Shown here: positions 14,513 to 16,776 of the stretch, piece by piece
How the letters are laid out: every line of letters begins with the position of its first letter
How positions within the stretch are numbered: position 1 is the first letter of the stretch
Source: JARRJS01 sp037388885
GTDB taxonomy: Bacteria > Gemmatimonadota > Gemmatimonadetes > Longimicrobiales > RSA9
DNA length: 16,776 nucleotides
Reading direction: 5' to 3'
Assembly: GCA_037388885.1 (NCBI GenBank)
Contig: JARRJS010000173.1
Coordinates: 1-16,776 of the forward strand
Notes under the pieces: model-generated
Seen by the model: the letters and a program-made list of their open reading frames with translations, nothing else
Told to the model about the DNA's origin: nothing
Databases searched by the model: none
Translations under genes and position numbers: made by a program

Positions 14513-16776
14513 ATGATGGAAGGGCTGTTCCAGCATCTACGTTTCGCGTTGCGTTCCCTGCGGCGCAGCCCGGGTCTCGTGACGGTCGCCGTCCTCTCCC
14601 TGGCCCTGGGCATCGGCGCCAACACCACGATCTTCAGCGCGGTGGACGTGTTCATGCTGCGGCCGCCCTGGGCATCGGCGCCAACACCACGATCTTCAGC
14701 GCGGTGGACGTGTTCATGCTGCGGCCGTTGCCGTACGACCACGCGCGGGACCTGGTCCAGATCTGGGCGACGAGCCCGGAGCGAGGCTGGACGTTGGCGA
14801 GCATGTCGCCGCTGAACGTGCAGGACTACCGGCGAGAATCGAAGACGCTGGACATCGCGGCCTATGGCGCCCACAGCTTCAACCTTTCGGGCGGCGACGT
14901 CCCGGAACGAGTGCGCAGTTTGAGGGTGATGGACAACTTCTTCCGGGTGCTGCGGTCGTCCCCGGCGCTGGGCCGTACGTTCCTGGCGGACGAAGAGCAG
15001 CCTGGTCACGGGCACGTGGCGATCCTGAGCTACGGGCTGTGGCAGCGGCGGTTCGGCGGGGATCGGGACATCCTGGACCGGACCATCCGCCTGGACGGGG
15101 AGTCGTACACGGTGGTGGGCGTCATGCCGAAGGACTTCCGGGTGGTGGGCGAGACGGTGGACCTGTGGACGCCGCTGGTGTTCGACGGCACGGAGCAGCG
15201 AAGCTGGCACTACCTGCGCGCCATCGGTCGGCTGCGGCCCGGACAGACGCTGGGCGCAGCCCGGCGGGAGATGAGCACGTTGGCCGGCCGCCTGGAAGCG
15301 GCGTTCCCGGCCTCGAACCATGGCATCGGCGTGAGTCTGGTGCCGCTGCATCACCAGCTGTACGACGAGACCTTCCGCACGGCGACGGCCATCGCCATGA
15401 CCTCCGTGGTGTTCGTGCTGCTCATCGCGTGCGCCAACGTGGCAAACCTGTTGCTGGCGCGGGCGTCGAGTCGAGCGCGCGAGGTGGCCGTGCGCACGGC
15501 CATGGGCGCGGGCCGACTGCGCATCGTGGGGCAGATGCTGACGGAGAGCCTGGTGATCGCGGCAGCCGGTGGGCTCCTGGGCCTGGCGTTCTCCGTGGCA
15601 GGGATCCGTGGCCTGCGCGCCATCATGCCGGCGTGGTTCCCGCGCGTCGAGGAGGTGGGGCTGGACGGACGCGTGTTTGTCTTCACGCTGCTCGTCACGG
15701 CGCTGGCGGGCGTGCTGTTCGGTCTTGCACCCGCGCTACAGAGCGCCCGCGTGGACCTGCGGGACACCCTGACCGAAGGCGGCCGAGGCGGTAGCGCGGG
15801 CCGGCGGCATGGCCGCTTGCGACGTGGTCTGGTCGTGGCGGAGATGGCCCTGGCCCTCGTTCTGCTCATCGCCGCCGGCCTGCTGGTGCGCGGGTTCGCG
15901 AATCTGCGCAACGTGGATCTGGGCTTCACCACGGACCACGTGTTGACGTTCAGCGTCGCGCTGCCGGAATCACGCTATCCGGACAAGGAGAGGGCCGACC
16001 GGTTCTACCGTGACGCGCAGGCCCGGCTGGCCACCATCCCGGGTGTGGAAACGGTAGGTGCGACCACCGTGCTGCCGTTCCAGGGCAACAACTCGACCTA
16101 CTACTCCATCGTGGGGCAGCCGGCGCCGGAGCCGGGACACGAGCTGCTCGTCTCCTACCGGGTCATACTGCCGGGCTACTTCAAGGCGATGGGCATCGGC
16201 CTGGTACGCGGCCGTGTGTTCGATACCCACGACGACGCCAGCGCGCGGCCGGTCGCCCTCGTGAACGAGGCCATGGTTCGGCGCCACTGGCCGAACGGTG
16301 ACGCCATCGGCCACGAGATCCGCATGAGTAAGGTCGACTATGAGATCGTCGGCGTGGTGCACGACACGCGCGATTTCGGGCCCGACAGCGACCCGCCGGC
16401 GATGGTCTACCAACCGGCGTTGCAGCTGGCGGCCCGTGGCATGAGCTACGTGCTTCGGATCGGGGGCGACCCCCAGACCATCACGTCTGCTGTACGCGCG
16501 CAGATCCAGGCGCTGGATCCCGATGAGCCGGTGTTCGCCGTGCGGACCATGACGGAGGAGCTGCAGGAGGAAACGGGCGGCAACACGATCATGGCGAAGC
16601 TGCTGGCCGTTTTCGGTCTGATCGCGCTGGTGCTGGCGGTGGTGGGCGTCTATGGCGTGATGGCTTACAACGTCAGCCAACGCACCCACGAGATCGGCAT
16701 TCGCGGCGCGTTGGGTGCCGGGCGCAGGGACATCGTGCGCATGGTGCTGCGGCAGGGCGCATTCGTGGCCGGCATC
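14513..16776 (+). CDS. ADOP/MacB-FtsX-type ABC transporter permease, frameshifted by a tandem duplication and cut by window edge
   Basis: The product is an integral inner-membrane permease of the ADOP type common in Acidobacteriota and Gemmatimonadota, probably for export or lipoprotein/peptide handling; no ATPase is in view. It starts MMEGLFQHLRFALRSLRRSP with a first membrane helix (about 22-46). After codon 51 a 62-base duplication shifts the frame, and as written translation ends at 14815 after 100 codons. Removing one copy restores 734 continuous residues: periplasmic MacB-like domain, a first FtsX domain (from about 268, VVFVLLIACANVANLLLARA), a helix at about 416-440, a second periplasmic domain, and a second FtsX domain (from about 670, GLIALVLAVVGVYGVMAYN) still open at the edge. 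The post-shift frame could restart at ATG 14716 but would lose the first helix. No strong ribosome site precedes 14513. Confidence 0.87.
14603..14727 (+). repeat. 62-bp exact tandem duplication inside the permease gene
   Basis: Bases 14603-14664 are repeated exactly at 14665-14726, and one further base agrees (14665 with 14727). The unit encodes ALGIGANTTIFSAVDVFMLR and part of the next codon. Since 62 is not a multiple of three, the duplication shifts the reading frame. GGCC occurs at both breakpoints, consistent with slippage or with misassembly. Confidence 0.93.

Noticed and set aside
14401..15354. 317-codon minus-strand open frame opposite the permease
   Set aside because: It contains a repeated peptide simply because it crosses the 62-bp duplication, and it is antisense to a clear FtsX-type permease.

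Overview
The window reads as a piece of a GC-rich, Gram-negative draft genome, most likely a member of the Gemmatimonadota or a close relative. This placement rests on the high GC content, a SusC/RagA-SusD/RagB pair whose plug carries a DEIVVTG-type box, a secreted S9 peptidase with signature blocks I associate with that phylum, and an ADOP-type permease. It is an inference from gene content, not a phylogeny. A run of 49 N at 5478-5526 shows the contig is scaffolded, probably from a metagenome.

Layout. (a) 1-1155, minus strand: nadC followed by the start of nadA, overlapping by 11 bases, for de novo NAD synthesis; nadA is cut by the left edge. (b) 1156-1647: a gene-free stretch holding a perfect 27-bp inverted repeat and short GC-rich tandem repeats. 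(c) 1648-5168, minus strand: a compact serine operon in the order serB-like phosphatase, class V aminotransferase, serA. The aminotransferase and serA overlap as ATGA. Together they could convert 3-phosphoglycerate to serine, with an alanine-glyoxylate-type aminotransferase in place of classical SerC. (d) 5169-7009, plus strand: an exported-type M28 aminopeptidase whose start codon and N-terminus are lost in the N gap; a strong Shine-Dalgarno sequence ends five bases before the gap. (e) 7012-13758, minus strand: SusC-like TonB-dependent receptor, SusD-like lipoprotein, S9 prolyl-oligopeptidase-type peptidase and a small lipoprotein, tightly packed. This looks like an outer-membrane uptake and peptide-degradation operon, and the M28 peptidase converging on it fits the same theme. 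(f) 13759-14512: a divergent control region with a good sigma70-like promoter and a dyad. (g) 14513-16776, plus strand: an ADOP/MacB-type ABC permease, open at the right edge and frameshifted near its start.

Three irregularities deserve attention. The SusD-like gene lacks its C-terminus and runs without a stop codon into the S9 peptidase. A 62-bp tandem duplication breaks the permease frame. A 22-bp inverted repeat between convergent genes supplies the last codons of the small lipoprotein. Each could be real or an assembly artefact; reads across the sites would decide. I found no RNA genes, CRISPR arrays, transposases or phage genes, and no convincing new multi-gene system.
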